From contig OU744449.1 of the NCBI GenBank assembly GCA_916610825.1, positions 24,131,793 to 24,195,792 on the forward strand: 64,000 bases of DNA, given 5' to 3'. The position numbers and the translations under genes are program-made. This document shows positions 35,401 through 47,800 of this stretch, piece after piece. The first letter of the stretch is position 1; every line of letters begins with the position of its first letter. The stretch is from Haliclystus octoradiatus. Its lineage: Eukaryota; Cnidaria; Staurozoa; Stauromedusae; Haliclystidae. The notes beneath the pieces were generated by a model, which was not told the origin of the DNA, did not search any database, and was given only the letters and a program-made list of their open reading frames with translations.

Positions 35401-38400
35401 AGAAATTAAGGATGAGCATTATTTTGTTCTAGAAAACTTTTGTCCTGGGGGAGGGAACACCAGCAAGACAGATGCTATCCTAAAAGTTCAAATAACTTGA
35501 AAAAGCTACCCCAAAAGTTCCAAAATCTAAAAAAAATTTTGCAAAAATTCTTCAAATTTCAAAGTTTTCTACAACGTCATAAGGGAGACCAAAAAGTACC
35601 AGAATTGAAATTTTCTACCTAATGAGTATCATGTAATAAACGGCTGGTTTCACATTTAAAAAAATCTAATTTGGGATTTTCTAGAACAAATTTTGTGCCA
35701 CGCCTATCGTCAATTTGATTTAAAGTAGCCACAGCCCACAGCCAAGTCAGCTACATACATCAACATTCTAAACTGTAGTGCTTTTATTGTGAGGACTTCA
35801 TAGTTGATTTATTAGTACATTATCTCTTTGTTATTTCATAAAACATTTTAGATAATGTTATTTTATTTAATCGATGAATGAGTAGAAACGGAAAACATTG
35901 TCCATCATTAGATGTTAACACTTTTAAATAAATACGGTTGTTACACTTGTGTGGTCGGAATAGCTTTAAAAGTTGAAATTTCCGTAGATAGAATGTGAAA
36001 GTATTTGCTCTTTACGTATATAAGTTTGCGAAACATTGCAGTTGCGATTTCCGTATTTGTATTAAAAATTACTGCAAATGCCGGAGTCAAAAATATCTTT
36101 GAAACTTGATTTAGTATGAAAAAAATCGTACTGTAATACTGTTATTATGATCTATTAACTAACTGCAATATTTATTTCACTTTTATTTTAATTAAACCCA
36201 CGGTTGATAAAAGTTTGGTTTAATCAGCCAAAGCATTTGTGTTTTTAAACATATCTATATAGTACGGCTTATATATTACATTAATATACCGGGTGATTCT
36301 TCAATTATGTCGTTGAGTTTATTTGTTAAGTCCTTCTGGCTATTTTTAAATTTCCGATATTTATAATAATTTTAATAGTTTATGGTGTAATTTATATATA
36401 ACTCTTTGTGGTTGCATTAACACTTTGATGCGGTAGAATTTTAAACAAATGAATTTGATATAATCCTATTAATATTGATTATATATCCGCTTTGAAACTT
36501 TATGTTCGATGATCCTATCCACATTCCATTGTATTTAGAAATATGAAATTGTTCATTCAATTTCTGCATAATTTTTACAAGAAAATGATATCATAAAAAT
36601 AGTAACACTTTAATGTTCATTGAGGTAAAATAATTCTCTTCAACTGTCGTCAGACTTTGTTTCGGAAAAATTGAATGATATTTTCTCTACAAAAACCAAC
36701 AAATTTCACCCAAATTGTTGTATACTATAAACCAATGTATTGTTTTTAGTTCATCGTGTTGATTTATTTACGCTCTGATATTGTGTAAATGTTCATGAAC
36801 TTCTAGAAAAGCCTCTATTTTCTCGATGAAATGATTTAATTGTGTATTATTTGTACTATTTGAAGTTTTGCTCCAGATTTTTATTAAGGAGTAGTTAAAT
36901 TTTATGTAACGTTTTCAAGACTTGACTTCGATCAGGATTTCCCTGAATTTATAAATTCTTACATTTATAACTTAACTTATGGAAAACCATTTATCAATTT
37001 TTCAAAACCTATGTACAATATTCCCGGGGGTTAACTTCCATTACGCTTCGACGGGGTTGCTCAAATAGAACTTTACGTGGATGACCATAAAAACATTTCA
37101 GATCATGACACAGATACCACAAATATTGTTTAAAAAAGACATATTTACCCTAAAAAAAAATGATGCAAAGGTAAAAGAAAATTCATTTGCATATTTTGCA
37201 CCATGTTGAAATGTATACCTCAAAAAAATTGTTTGCTAAAGCATACCCTAAATCTTTTTATGGATTTAAAGAAGAGGTACCCTTATTTGAACGTCCACGT
37301 ATGCCAAAAGAATGAAAGCTACCCCCGGGACAATATTTAAGTCTATTTCGTTTTCAAAAGTTCCCATTACTACACCAACTGCACTTTTCCCCTGGATAGC
37401 TATGGAGATTCGCTCCTCTAGGTGCTTTTTGGATTGGAGGAGGACCATCAGATGTAGCTTAATCCACCAGATATTTTTTTTGAAGGACAGGGCGGTTAAC
37501 CTGGCCATATCTCCCTATTGTTTTTATCGCTACCGGCTTAAAAAGTATCGCTATGGGCCAATTCTTTATACTTTATATTTTTGTTTATCTCTGCATTTCA
37601 CCAAAACCCTCTTTATGATTTACCTCCTGATGTCGGACCTAATACGTTGCATCGCGCCTGGCACCTATTTATAGAAAAGGCCATGAGAACCTGCCTGATT
37701 TTTCTATTTATCCATATCAGCAGTTAATTATTATGTTAAAGTTCAGCATATTCTATATATCTAAAAGGTGTTGTCCTTTTGTATTTCTAACCATCCACTT
37801 TCAATAAACAATTAATGTTATAAAATAATCGTTAAGTAGAAATATTCAACAACTGTCACATATATTATTAGAAACGTATTATAAATATAAAGATAGTTGA
37901 GTAAAAATCGCAAATATTTGAAATATATTTAACTTGAACTTATAGTATAGTTCATATGTCAGTTACACCTCTGCTTGACATTATTGATTTTTTATTGCTT
38001 TAATACGTGAGTGATCGAAATACTTGCTATCATACATCACTGATAGAAATGGGGACATGTCGTTGCGAAAAAACTCGTTGCGAAGAAAATCATTGCGAAA
38101 GAATTTTCTTCGCAACGACTGCTCTTCGCAACGAGTTTCTTCGCAATGAGTTTCTTCACAACGACTATTCTTCGCAAAAATCAGTATAATTAGTAATAAT
38201 TAGGAACGAGAAACAATCACAAGTTACAGATATGTATGGTATTTTGAAATTGATGCTTTCTCTTAAGTACCAGACGTGACTAAACTTATATTATCCGATC
38301 AAGCCTTGTTTGCTGTATTTTTAACATTTACTCAGAGTATCGTTAAGCTAAGGGCGGTCTCAAACATTATCCTATACAAAGTTATTAGTTCAAATACATA

Positions 38401-39772
38401 CCGCAAACATACATACGACCTACACAATCCTTCCGTATCAATCAATATGTGTGTTATGACAACAGCGTTTTATAATACCGCGGTCATGTAAAAAATATGG
38501 GCATCTGATTCTTATTAATTAACCTAAGCAACTATATCAATATCTTAATTTTTTATTTATTTCTCTATCTAGTATATTGTAATTATTATTGTTAACCTTA
38601 AACTACAATAATTCTAGCTATCTGCATACAGATCTTTACAAAAACTAAACCTTGTTGAAGAATTTCATGTTGTTTCTTGTACAAATAGCATGCATTCTGG
38701 ACAAAAATCTTCTCAGTTCATTTAACGGCCACGCCTTCTTTTCCCCACGGAGTAGTTCATTAAGCCCATTAAGAGAACTCAATAAAACTTGGGACTAAAA
38801 TCATGAAACTCATTGACATCATACATCGATCATGTTCCGAATCATGTACACATTGTACAGACTGAACAGAACGCTCTAATGTAGCCTGGACCTGCCTGGG
38901 ACGATCTACAATCTATAAGCAGACAGATTTCCCTAACTCTGTTATTTGAGAATGGCAGTTCAATGTTGCTGCAGTAATATAGTGATTTATAGAAGTAATA
39001 TTTAGACAAATTACACTGATTATTTGAGTCTGGTAGGCAGGCAAAAAGTTTTGTGACAGTTGATAAGTTTGCAGGCTTCTAGAATGCATGGGAGTGAACA
39101 AATTTACTACAAATTTATACACCTTTTCCAAGGAATTTCAGAAATGTTCAAGTTACGCATGAAATCGGCAGCTGCCTGTAAAGTAATTATCAGTCTGTAT
39201 AATTTATTTGGAAATTTTTGAAAGTCACTTGTAAATGGTGGGAAAATGCAGCTTTTAAGAAATTATGATGTACGTAGTTTGAGAAACTTGAACAAAAAAC
39301 TTGAACAATTTAATAAATACATATAGTTTTGTTAGGGCATTTTAAAATTTATCTATATATTTTTTACTTTGCAGTAATGAATTCAGCCCTATACGTATCC
39401 GAGTGTAACAAAAAGCGTTCAACTCGTCCAACATTCAACGGTCATCAAATTTATCATCTTGAAAAAACATTTGAAAATACAAAATACTTAGCTGGTTCCG
39501 AAAGAACAAGATTAGCACATGCGCTGAATATGTCAGAAAATCAAGTCAAAGTTTGGTTTCAGAATCGTCGAACAAAATGGCGTAAGAAAACAGCAGAATT
39601 AGAAAAAGCAAGAGAAACAAAAGTAGCATTATCAAGTGCTGGGATTTCTCATATCGAATATGTTGATTTAAGAACACACGGTGATAATCATTTTGCTACA
39701 AGATATACTGAAGAAAAAAACGATAGTGAAAAAGTAACAAGCGACGATGATATATCTTTAGATGTGTATTAG
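32429..39772 (+). CDS. NKX6: Nkx6-class homeobox transcription factor, two exons
   Basis: Exons 32429-32930 and 39375-39772 (TCAG/gtatgt ... tttgcag/TA) rejoin a Val codon and give 299 residues. The homeodomain (about 180-239) has RPTF, the [13 protein letters not shown] block and helix 3 [16 protein letters not shown], with Gln50. The TRPTF-xGxQI and KYLAGxER signatures are those of Nkx6. Exon 1 carries HSIDNILG (about 68-75), an eh1/TN-like repressor motif corresponding to HGINDIL of vertebrate Nkx6. The tail is acidic ([10 protein letters not shown]). An in-frame ATG at 32339 would add 30 residues; the second is preferred because the extension is hydrophobic and unlike a homeoprotein. Nkx6 proteins act in neural patterning and endocrine development. 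The homeobox is in one exon. Other NK-class genes are less likely. Confidence 0.85.
32931..39374. other. Nkx6 intron (6.4 kb)
   Basis: AT-rich phase-1 intron. It contains fragments of a dispersed repeat (about 34370-34600, sharing CGTCTCAAAATTGCC with 28700), a further repeat-like stretch around 35440-35620, and the TTCGCAACGA inverted cluster (38061-38176). A pair of overlapping opposite-strand ORFs at 37266-37674 has no recognisable features. No extra exon is required. Confidence 0.6.
38061..38176. repeat. Head-to-head cluster of CGTTGCGAAGAA / TTCTTCGCAACG units
   Basis: Three units of the form (C/T)(G/A)TTGCGAA(A/G)(A/G)AA are followed directly by five units of the complement TTCTTCGCAACGA. 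The two halves can pair into one long imperfect hairpin. Confidence 0.8.
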
Positions 39773-40900
39773 ACTTATAAAAAATTACCTTAAAGCTATA
39801 ATATTAGCTATATAATGCTGAAATTAACTGTCACAAGTTTCACAATAGCTAAACATGCATCTACTCTTTGCTTGTAAACTTCAATATTTCAAGAATTCTT
39901 TGCACTGCAGTGAAAATTAATAGCCACTATACATAAAATATATATTTTGAAATGGCAATAACAATATGATATCCCAACAAATATAATCTAAAGTGCCATC
40001 AGGATTATTTGAAGCGCAAACAATATTATTTGTGTATTATTTAAGGTAAATCAAGATTTGCTAACATAAACGTTAACATATTTTTTAATGTCAATAGATT
40101 TGACAAACTTGAAGATATTATTTTATAAATGACTTGATGTCACTATTTTTGTACAATTTTTAATGTGAATATTTTCGATAAACAATCTTGCTCGTTTAAT
40201 ATCTATTTATTTAGATAATTAAATTAGATATAGTACATTGGACATTATTTTATAAATGTGATTATATTTTATGATCGTACAGTTGTACAGCTTCAATCTC
40301 AAAAAAATAAATTGCTCTGCTATGCTCGGACTCATGGATGAATAATAGAAAAGAAAACACTACAGTGAAACCTGACAGCCAGCTATGAAAAGTAGGGTTG
40401 ATTCAGGGTCTAGGCTTTATATACAGGGTTGATTTAATAGAAAATATTACTTTCAGTGATACCAAAACTGACCGCTATAGACAGGTGGCCTTTATATACA
40501 GGGTTGATTCAATAGGAAATACTATCTCAGACATTTCAATAGTTACGTCTATAGATAGGTGACCGCTGTATAGAGATGACAGGTTTGACTGCAATCTTTT
40601 TTACCCAGCAGAGGCCAGAGCTGACTCTCCGGTCATGTCCTAGAGATAGACCGGTTACCGTAACAACAACAACAACAACAACAACTGGAAACTGATATTG
40701 TTTTGAGTAAGATATAATGAACTTCCCATATTTCAGGGAATATACATTACCATCTAATTAACACACCCATATTTCAGGGCGATCTTTTATAAATACATAC
40801 AAGAATAACAGTTAATAAATGTATTTACTACGCATGCGTAATACTTACATAAATAGTAGAACAGACCCCATACTATAGCAAGTAAAATTTATATATAATT
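39773..40900. other. Nkx6-TNRC6 convergent intergenic region
   Basis: Spacer between the 3' ends of two convergent genes. It includes a possible Nkx6 poly(A) signal (AATAAA near 40305), a pogo-like MITE (40363-40591) and a CAA microsatellite (about 40662-40685). No clear AATAAA was found for the minus-strand gene. Confidence 0.55.
40363..40591. mobile_element. pogo-like MITE (CAGTGAAACC family) between Nkx6 and TNRC6
   Basis: TA-CAGTGAAACCTG start and CAGGTTTGACTG end, with an internal duplication of the motif ctttatatacagggttgatt. The right flank is CA instead of TA. Confidence 0.65.
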
Positions 40901-41554
40901 TTACGACCCTTGTGAAGTATACAAAGCACCTAAATCCGTATGTGGTATAAAATCGCTTGAATAAGTCGAATGCATAGAATGCTGTTGTGGTTGCTGTAGT
41001 TTTGCTTGAGTCTGTCCTGAATTCCATATATCATAAGTCCCTGGTAGGCCTTGACCTGGGTTAGCTAATAGTCCATATGATTGTTGGTTGTCACGTTGCA
41101 TCCAGGGATTTGATGGCTGTTGTTGTTGCTGCTGTTGTGGAAAACCTTGATTAGTCCATGGTGTCTGTCCGTTGAGGCTAGTAGGAATAATACCTTGGTT
41201 AATTGAATCATTTAAGTTCGTATTAACTCCTCTATCTGATAATTGATAATTAGACAATCCATTTGATTCATATATAGTATTGTTAGTTGGATAAGATGAT
41301 GATGACGATGATGATGGTTGATTAATTAATGGTTGTTTAGTTGTTCTTTGTAATTCAGCAGCAATATCCGTGTCAGTACGTAATCCGCATGTTATGTTAT
41401 GCCCCATTAATGATAAACGTGGATGAATTTGACTATATGCAGATTTAGCATGTTGACTTGTTTCATATCTAGCATAACAATTGACTGTTGTTGAAAAGAA
41501 ATTCAATAATTGACCATAATGTTGACACATTGATCTTAACTGATCAGGATTCAC
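40901..41554 (-). CDS. TNRC6: TNRC6 last exon: RRM C-terminal half and Gln-rich tail
   Basis: Begins VNPDQLRSMCQHYGQLLNFF, which completes the RRM started in the preceding exon (VIRGVHPT). The GW182 RRM is known to lack RNA-binding aromatic residues and acts structurally. The tail has PW, NPWMQ and DIWNSG tryptophans, expected CCR4-NOT contacts by family analogy, and ends TSQGS. Confidence 0.88.
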   Translation of the reverse strand: MNPDQLRSMCQHYGQLLNFFSTTVNCYARYETSQHAKSAYSQIHPRLSLMGHNITCGLRTDTDIAAELQRTTKQPLINQPSSSSSSSYPTNNTIYESNGLSNYQLSDRGVNTNLNDSINQGIIPTSLNGQTPWTNQGFPQQQQQQQPSNPWMQRDNQQSYGLLANPGQGLPGTYDIWNSGQTQAKLQQPQQHSMHSTYSSDFIPHTDLGALYTSQGS

Positions 41555-44500
41555 CTAAAAATCAAAATATAATTTTGTGTACGATAACGGAACAATAAAA
41601 ATCTTAAGAGGGGACTCGATGATAATATTAGACCAGTTTATGATGGGTTCATAATATTTGAACTTTCGAATAAAGAGAACTTTCTATTTTGTTTGCGTTA
41701 TGCATAAGTGGAAGACCATTTCCCCATCGTACAAGTAAAGCTACCAGGAGCAAGGAGCAAGGACATAACAACAGGGGAGATTTGCAGAATATTTTTGACT
41801 AGGGGAGGGGGGACCATTTGAAACATTCACAGTTGACGGCAAAATTTCACATAAAGTGAAAGTTGAAACATATCAACGAATTGACATAATTTTAGAATTT
41901 TTAAATCATTAGAGGTATTGTTTTTCAATGAGCAAAAAAATGTTGATGTAAACCTACGAAGCTGTAATCAATTTTCAAATATGCGATGATAAAGATATTT
42001 GGGTATACATTTTGGCCTGAATAAAATATTTGTAACCAATGACAGCGATAAGAAGCACGGGATTTCACAACGTTTCGCCATTATCCATATCATATCTTCA
42101 TGGAATCGTCAGGTGCATTAATATAAATTAAAAAATTACAAATATTAGAGTTTGAGTTTACAAAGGAAATTATCAAATACAATTACAAGGAAATTAGACA
42201 AACAACAGGGATTTTATATAATCCGATTGCGTGTTGAGTGTTGGCTTAATCCGCCTGTTGCAAGCATTTCATAAATAAGACAATCAATTTGTTTCTGCCT
42301 TTATTCAAAACACGGAAAATGTGATGACTGTTCCGGACAGTTAAACCGTGAGAGTGACGAAAGTGTGCGCCAATAAAATAATTAAGGTATCAATTTCGGA
42401 AATGGAAAAAGTTTGGAGGGTAAATTTTTGAATTTAGATTGGCATCGTATAGGGTAGCTCTTGAAAGCAACACAACCCGTATATGATGTAGTAAGTCCCT
42501 CCGGCAGCAGCCTACCTATTGGATATGCCATAAGATGATGTTACAATTTATCTATCTACATCAGACATTAATTAACCAAACAAGCAGCAAAGGGTTGGTG
42601 AACGATAGAAAAACAGTGCAACATAAAAAATGTTACTTTTTTTGTAGGGTTTATTTGCATTTGAAAGAAATAATGCATACAATCATTCGCTAACTCAAGT
42701 CTTACAGTACAGTAGTACACTATGTGTGTGCGTACACATTGATTCCCGGGTAGTGGCTACTATAGAACATCAAAACGTTTCACTATATAGTACTTTCGCA
42801 AACATTTTGAAAATAGGTTGAAACAGAATCTACAAATTCTGACAAAAGGGTATAGAATTAGTTGTGTTGTACATATTTTTATAAAACTTGTCATGGGTTT
42901 TCCTCTAAGCTATATACTAATTGATTCTAGATCATTTCCAAATGCTTAATATAGCCTACCAATCGAAAAAGGTCATATGCTGGGAAAAAGATTTGACAAC
43001 TATGCTGTCTGAAGCTAGGTTGTGAGAGGAAGAAAAAAAGCAACAGCACAAGTGGAGTTATGTATACATAATTCTACTGTTGTATGCATATTTGCTCTTT
43101 ACGCAGCATATTAATAGAATCAGGGAAACAAAGGCTAAAAGCTACAGTCAGGGTCCGACAAAAGGTTCAGCCTTCAGGAATCATATGGGCATTTCAACTT
43201 TTTCTTCTGAATTGTCTTCTTGATGTTTGACCAGAAAATCATTAAAAACATCAATTTTCTTCTGAATTTTGTCTAGCCTTCCGGGATCTAGGATCACAGG
43301 ATCCCCACTTTTGTCGGACGCTGGCTACAGTTCAACTACGAGTGTCTAGCCTTGTTTAAAAAGACTTCAATAAAGATGTAACAGTGCTCAATAAAATTGA
43401 GACCGCTGAGACCGTCGTTCAAAGGCACATTTTGGGAACAGTAGAATTACTTCAGACACGGCTAATAAAACTGCAAAATTTTCTACATTTCAAGTGATTC
43501 TAGTATTGCAGATCTGTTATGAATGTGTTTCTTGCTAAAATAATGTCCTTTCACAAGTAGGTAACCTTAACAACTTGCTGGTACTTTGGAAAGGGAAAAT
43601 CTGGTTGCAGACACAAACATATATTTTAGACCTCTGGAAGATAAGCAAGCAAATATTAATAACTTACTGTTGGATGTACGCCACGAATAACCAGCCAAGG
43701 AACAGGATCTGATCTTCTTAAATCATGTGATTTCCATAAAGATTGAAAAGCAGATTGCTGATCATTTTGTTGTGGTAAAGTCATCTGCTGACTATTATTA
43801 TGATCAATTGGTGACTGATGAAGCAGCAAATTACCAGCATTACCAGCAGTAGGAATATTGTGATGATGCTGCTGCTCAGCAATTGGTTTATGAATAACAA
43901 TAGGTGTTACAATAGCTGTAGTATCTGCTCTATCTTGTGGATGTTTTTCAATGTCAGCTTTTGATTTCCATTGGACACCGGGTTTAAATTCAGCTGGTGT
44001 AGGGGATAGTTTTGGTGCAGCTACGACACCCCATTTAGCAGATATTGGATCAACAGATACAGTCGGTGCTTCACGACGGTCAGGTATGACATTACCTTGT
44101 TTCCATTTAAATAATTTTGATTGGGCAATACCTTCATTAGATGGGAATGAGCTAGTTAACGGATCCATAGGTCTATTAGTGATTGGATATGGTTGTGATA
44201 GATTACTAGTACCCATCGTTTGTGGAGCCATGTTATTATTGTCGACTAAAGACATTGATTTATTACCAAGATATGACGAAGTTAATATGGGATCAACCGT
44301 ATTTGACACAGTACTAAAATTTGGATATTTGTGAATCGGTTCAACACATGCTACAGCAGGATTAGTAAATCGATTGACCGGTTGCTGAGTGTTTAACCCA
44401 AGAGAATTTGGACCACTAGGTAAAGATACATTCGATGGATTCTCTGTTTCAGCTGATGGTTTGGTCACACTTACTGGTTCAATTCTACTCGTAGTGGTTA

Positions 44501-44766
44501 TCGTATTCTGTGGAGTAACTTTTGTTGTTTCTGAAGATGAAGATTGTTGTTGTTGCTGTTGTCTTTGTTGCTGGAGTTTCCTTCTTTGCTTACGGTTTAA
44601 TTTTTGTGGTTGGGTTGAAGCATTTTGATCTGCCTGAGTTGAAGGAGGTTCTTGTTTTACAGTTTGTTGTTGCGGTTGCTGTTGTTGTTGTTGTTCTACA
44701 CGAGGTGGTGATTGATGGCTTACTTCGTCATTAAGTAATTCATCTGCAACAATCAAAGGGGCATAT

Positions 44767-44801
<35 letters not shown>

Positions 44802-47800
44802 TTATTCAGAAATACCAAACAAAAACATTAATAACATTACATTGATAGCATTAAAAACATTGATAACATTATAAAAAAACTTCTTCACAGGACTGGCATT
44901 TCGCATCCACAAGCATTAAGTCCAGTGATGTTTTCTGAAAATAAATAGTGGGGGAAAGGCTTGCAATTCTTATAGGAGCCGAAGGCTCCTTCTTGTAGGG
45001 GGTACAAGGGCATGCGGGGAATGCCCCCTGTAAAAATATTTTCAAAATTTTAATCTTTCAAGAGCTCTGTTGCGCATTTCAAAAGACCAGTTCAGTATAA
45101 TCTATTGGGTCATTTAATTATTTCCTTGTTAAATATGAAGTAATTATCTCGAAATGGGCCAAACGACTAGAGATATTTAATAGCCGAAACGCAGTTCAGA
45201 TGAACAATAAAATCAAGAAACTGTTGCCACTGACTTTTGCCTTAAAAATAATACTTTTCTATTTACATTACTGGTAATATTGATGATAATATTATTCGGA
45301 ACAAGAACATTATGCACAAGCACATATATAACTTCAATTCAAATGAAAAAAGTGAGGGGACGCTGTTCCCCCGGAGAAAGTAGTGGGGGACGACGTTCCC
45401 CGCGTTCCCCCACCAAAACATCACTGGTTAAGTCCAGTTAAAAACGAAAGATGCACTATTCACAGAGTTGAGAAATCTAATCTAATGACATCAAATATAG
45501 TGAACAATGCATACTATTTGACACCAAACTAAGGGAATTTAGCAAATATACATCAGGCAATACGCTCAGTCTAAATTTTGTCGTTAAAAAACTGTGATGT
45601 CACTTAAATGTATGTTAAGACACTTTTTCTTGCTTTGGAAATGCTACAACTTAGCAAGGAAACCAGCTAATCTGAAGATATCTCTCCTTGCAAGAGTTTA
45701 ATTCAACTGGAATCATCAGTTGACAGTTGTTGCTTGATGCACAATGCCAATCCAGCTACATGTTATAAAGCTAACACTTCCCATACTATTTTTCATATCT
45801 GACTGAATTTAGTATTATTTTATGGTGATAATCAAAGAGTCAAAGAGCCAAACAGACTTGAATACTTAATATCATACCTGGTCTAGTATCCGTATATAGC
45901 GTGAAGCCAATTTTTTTTTGCATTGAGGAATACAATACTAAGCAAGTTTAAATCCGAAGGTGAGTACGCACCTCTATACAGTTTTAGCATCATGCTGCCA
46001 ATTTTGGGGTATCAAATTTTAAATGTTGGATTCCTGATGTGAATTTTTCTGTTTCAAGCTGTTCACCCAGTATATTTTCTGCGATAAGGTAATACCCTAT
46101 CCACCTGTGAAGTTCATGAACAATTCATGAACAGTTCATGAACAATTCATGAACAGTTCATGAACGTTAAATGGCCCCAATTTCGATGAACAGTTCATGG
46201 ACACTCGCGGACAGTTCAAGAACAGTTCATAAACTCCTGAACTGATTTGTGCAAGGGTTGTGAGGCGCTCAAGAGACATTATAATTCAAATCGTCAGGAA
46301 ATAATAACATTATTTAACACTTTATTCACTTTTTGGGCATTATTTCTAGCAAAACCTTGGGTTTTAGGGTACTTTCAAGATTCTCAAAATGGCTTGTACA
46401 AAAAGTATCGCATCAAAGTAAATGTATTGATAATAATAATAATAATACTACTCACTAATAGCAGTCTCAACAACACCATTATTATTTCGAAGAGCTTCTT
46501 CAGCAGATTCTCGCTATAGCGATAGAAAAATAATGAATATTAGAGAACATTAATGATTATAAATTGTAACAAGTGTAAGCAAGTGTTAGAAATAAGGCAG
46601 AAGCACACAGAAGAATGTTTAGTAACTTAGATAAACCAGAGGATGGAATCTAATGTGGAACGCACAATTTTTAGAAGCACAGTCAAACCCAATGTCCGAC
46701 AAAAGGTTCAGCTTTCTGGAATCTTAGAGGCATTTCAACATTTTCTTCAGAAATTTTTGTTGATGCTTGACCAATAAATCATTAAAAATATTGATTTTCT
46801 TCTGAATTTGCCCAACCTTCCGGAAACTAGGATTCCAGGATTCCTACTTTGTTCAACAGCGGTCAAGCTTCCGTAGCAACAACCCCTATATAGTAGCCGT
46901 TAGTCTATAATGGTCATTTCAGTGATACGAACATCATTATTATATTGAATCAAGCAGAAAGCCTGCATATAAAGGTCACCTGTCTACAGTGGTCACTTCA
47001 GTAATGCACACAAATTATTCTATTGAAGAAACCCTGCCATAAAGGCCACCTGTCCACAGTGGTCACTCCAGTAATGTACAAACATGATTCTATCGAAGCA
47101 AACCTGAATATAAAGGCCACCTGTCTACAATGGTCACTTCACTTGAGTGATATACAAACATTATTACTGTATTCTATTGAATCAACCATGTATATAAAGG
47201 TCATCTTTCAACAGTGGTCAGTTTACCTGCATTGTATAGGTGGCTGTTATATACAGGTTTCAGTGTATAGTAGTAGACGTAGTAGTATAGACATTCACAT
47301 TATAATAATATTATGCCTAGAATAATTGCTATTCAAAGAACAGCACAAGTCACAGTCAGAAACAAAGCTGACAAAGAAACTTATAAAATAGATAATTCAC
47401 AACATTCAACAATGTTAACCGATGTTAACTAACAAAGTTACCACATAGCACATACGCCTACGCCATTGAGAACTAAGTCAGCAGACATTATTAATATTGG
47501 ATGATCAACTGAATGGCTGCTGAAAACCTATTGAAAACATACTAAACAGGTACTGAAATCCACCAAAAACGTGAATTAGGCCTATAGATTCTTCATATTC
47601 CATAGAAAAACTAATGAAAAGCACTTCAAAATTTAAAAGTGCCAAATTCAGTCAGTTTTCAGTATGTTTTAAGTAAGATTTTACGATGAGAAACATCAAA
47701 TATAATTAAAAAACACAATTCATCCAGAGCATATACTTACTGGGAAACCCATGTCAATCAGCAGTTCTAAATTAGCGTCAGCAACTGCACTTATATTTTC

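Larger units (their letters stand above)
41555..43667. other. TNRC6 last intron
   Basis: 2.1 kb. Holds a repeat fragment with a hammerhead-like motif (42060-42290) and a perfect hAT-type MITE (43149-43323). Nothing else recognised. Confidence 0.6.
44744..46455. other. TNRC6 intron with nested LINE tail, hAT element and palindrome array
   Basis: Starting 24 bp from the splice acceptor: the LINE (GAT)n tail (44768-44932), a hAT-type element inserted in it (44933-45426), undistinguished sequence, then the GTTCATGAAC array (46112-46165). Confidence 0.65.

Noticed and set aside
37266..37674. Overlapping opposite-strand ORFs in the Nkx6 intron
   Set aside because: Neither resembles a known protein, no splice context, and neither is better supported than the other.
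43951..44734. Plus-strand ORFs rich in Cys/Val
   Set aside because: Antisense shadows of the polyQ and low-complexity TNRC6 exon.
44744..44801. In-frame poly-Met start before the TNRC6 exon
   Set aside because: It is the (GAT)n tail of a LINE fragment; the exon joins its upstream neighbour at the GTTGCAG acceptor in the right phase and completes the UBA helix.
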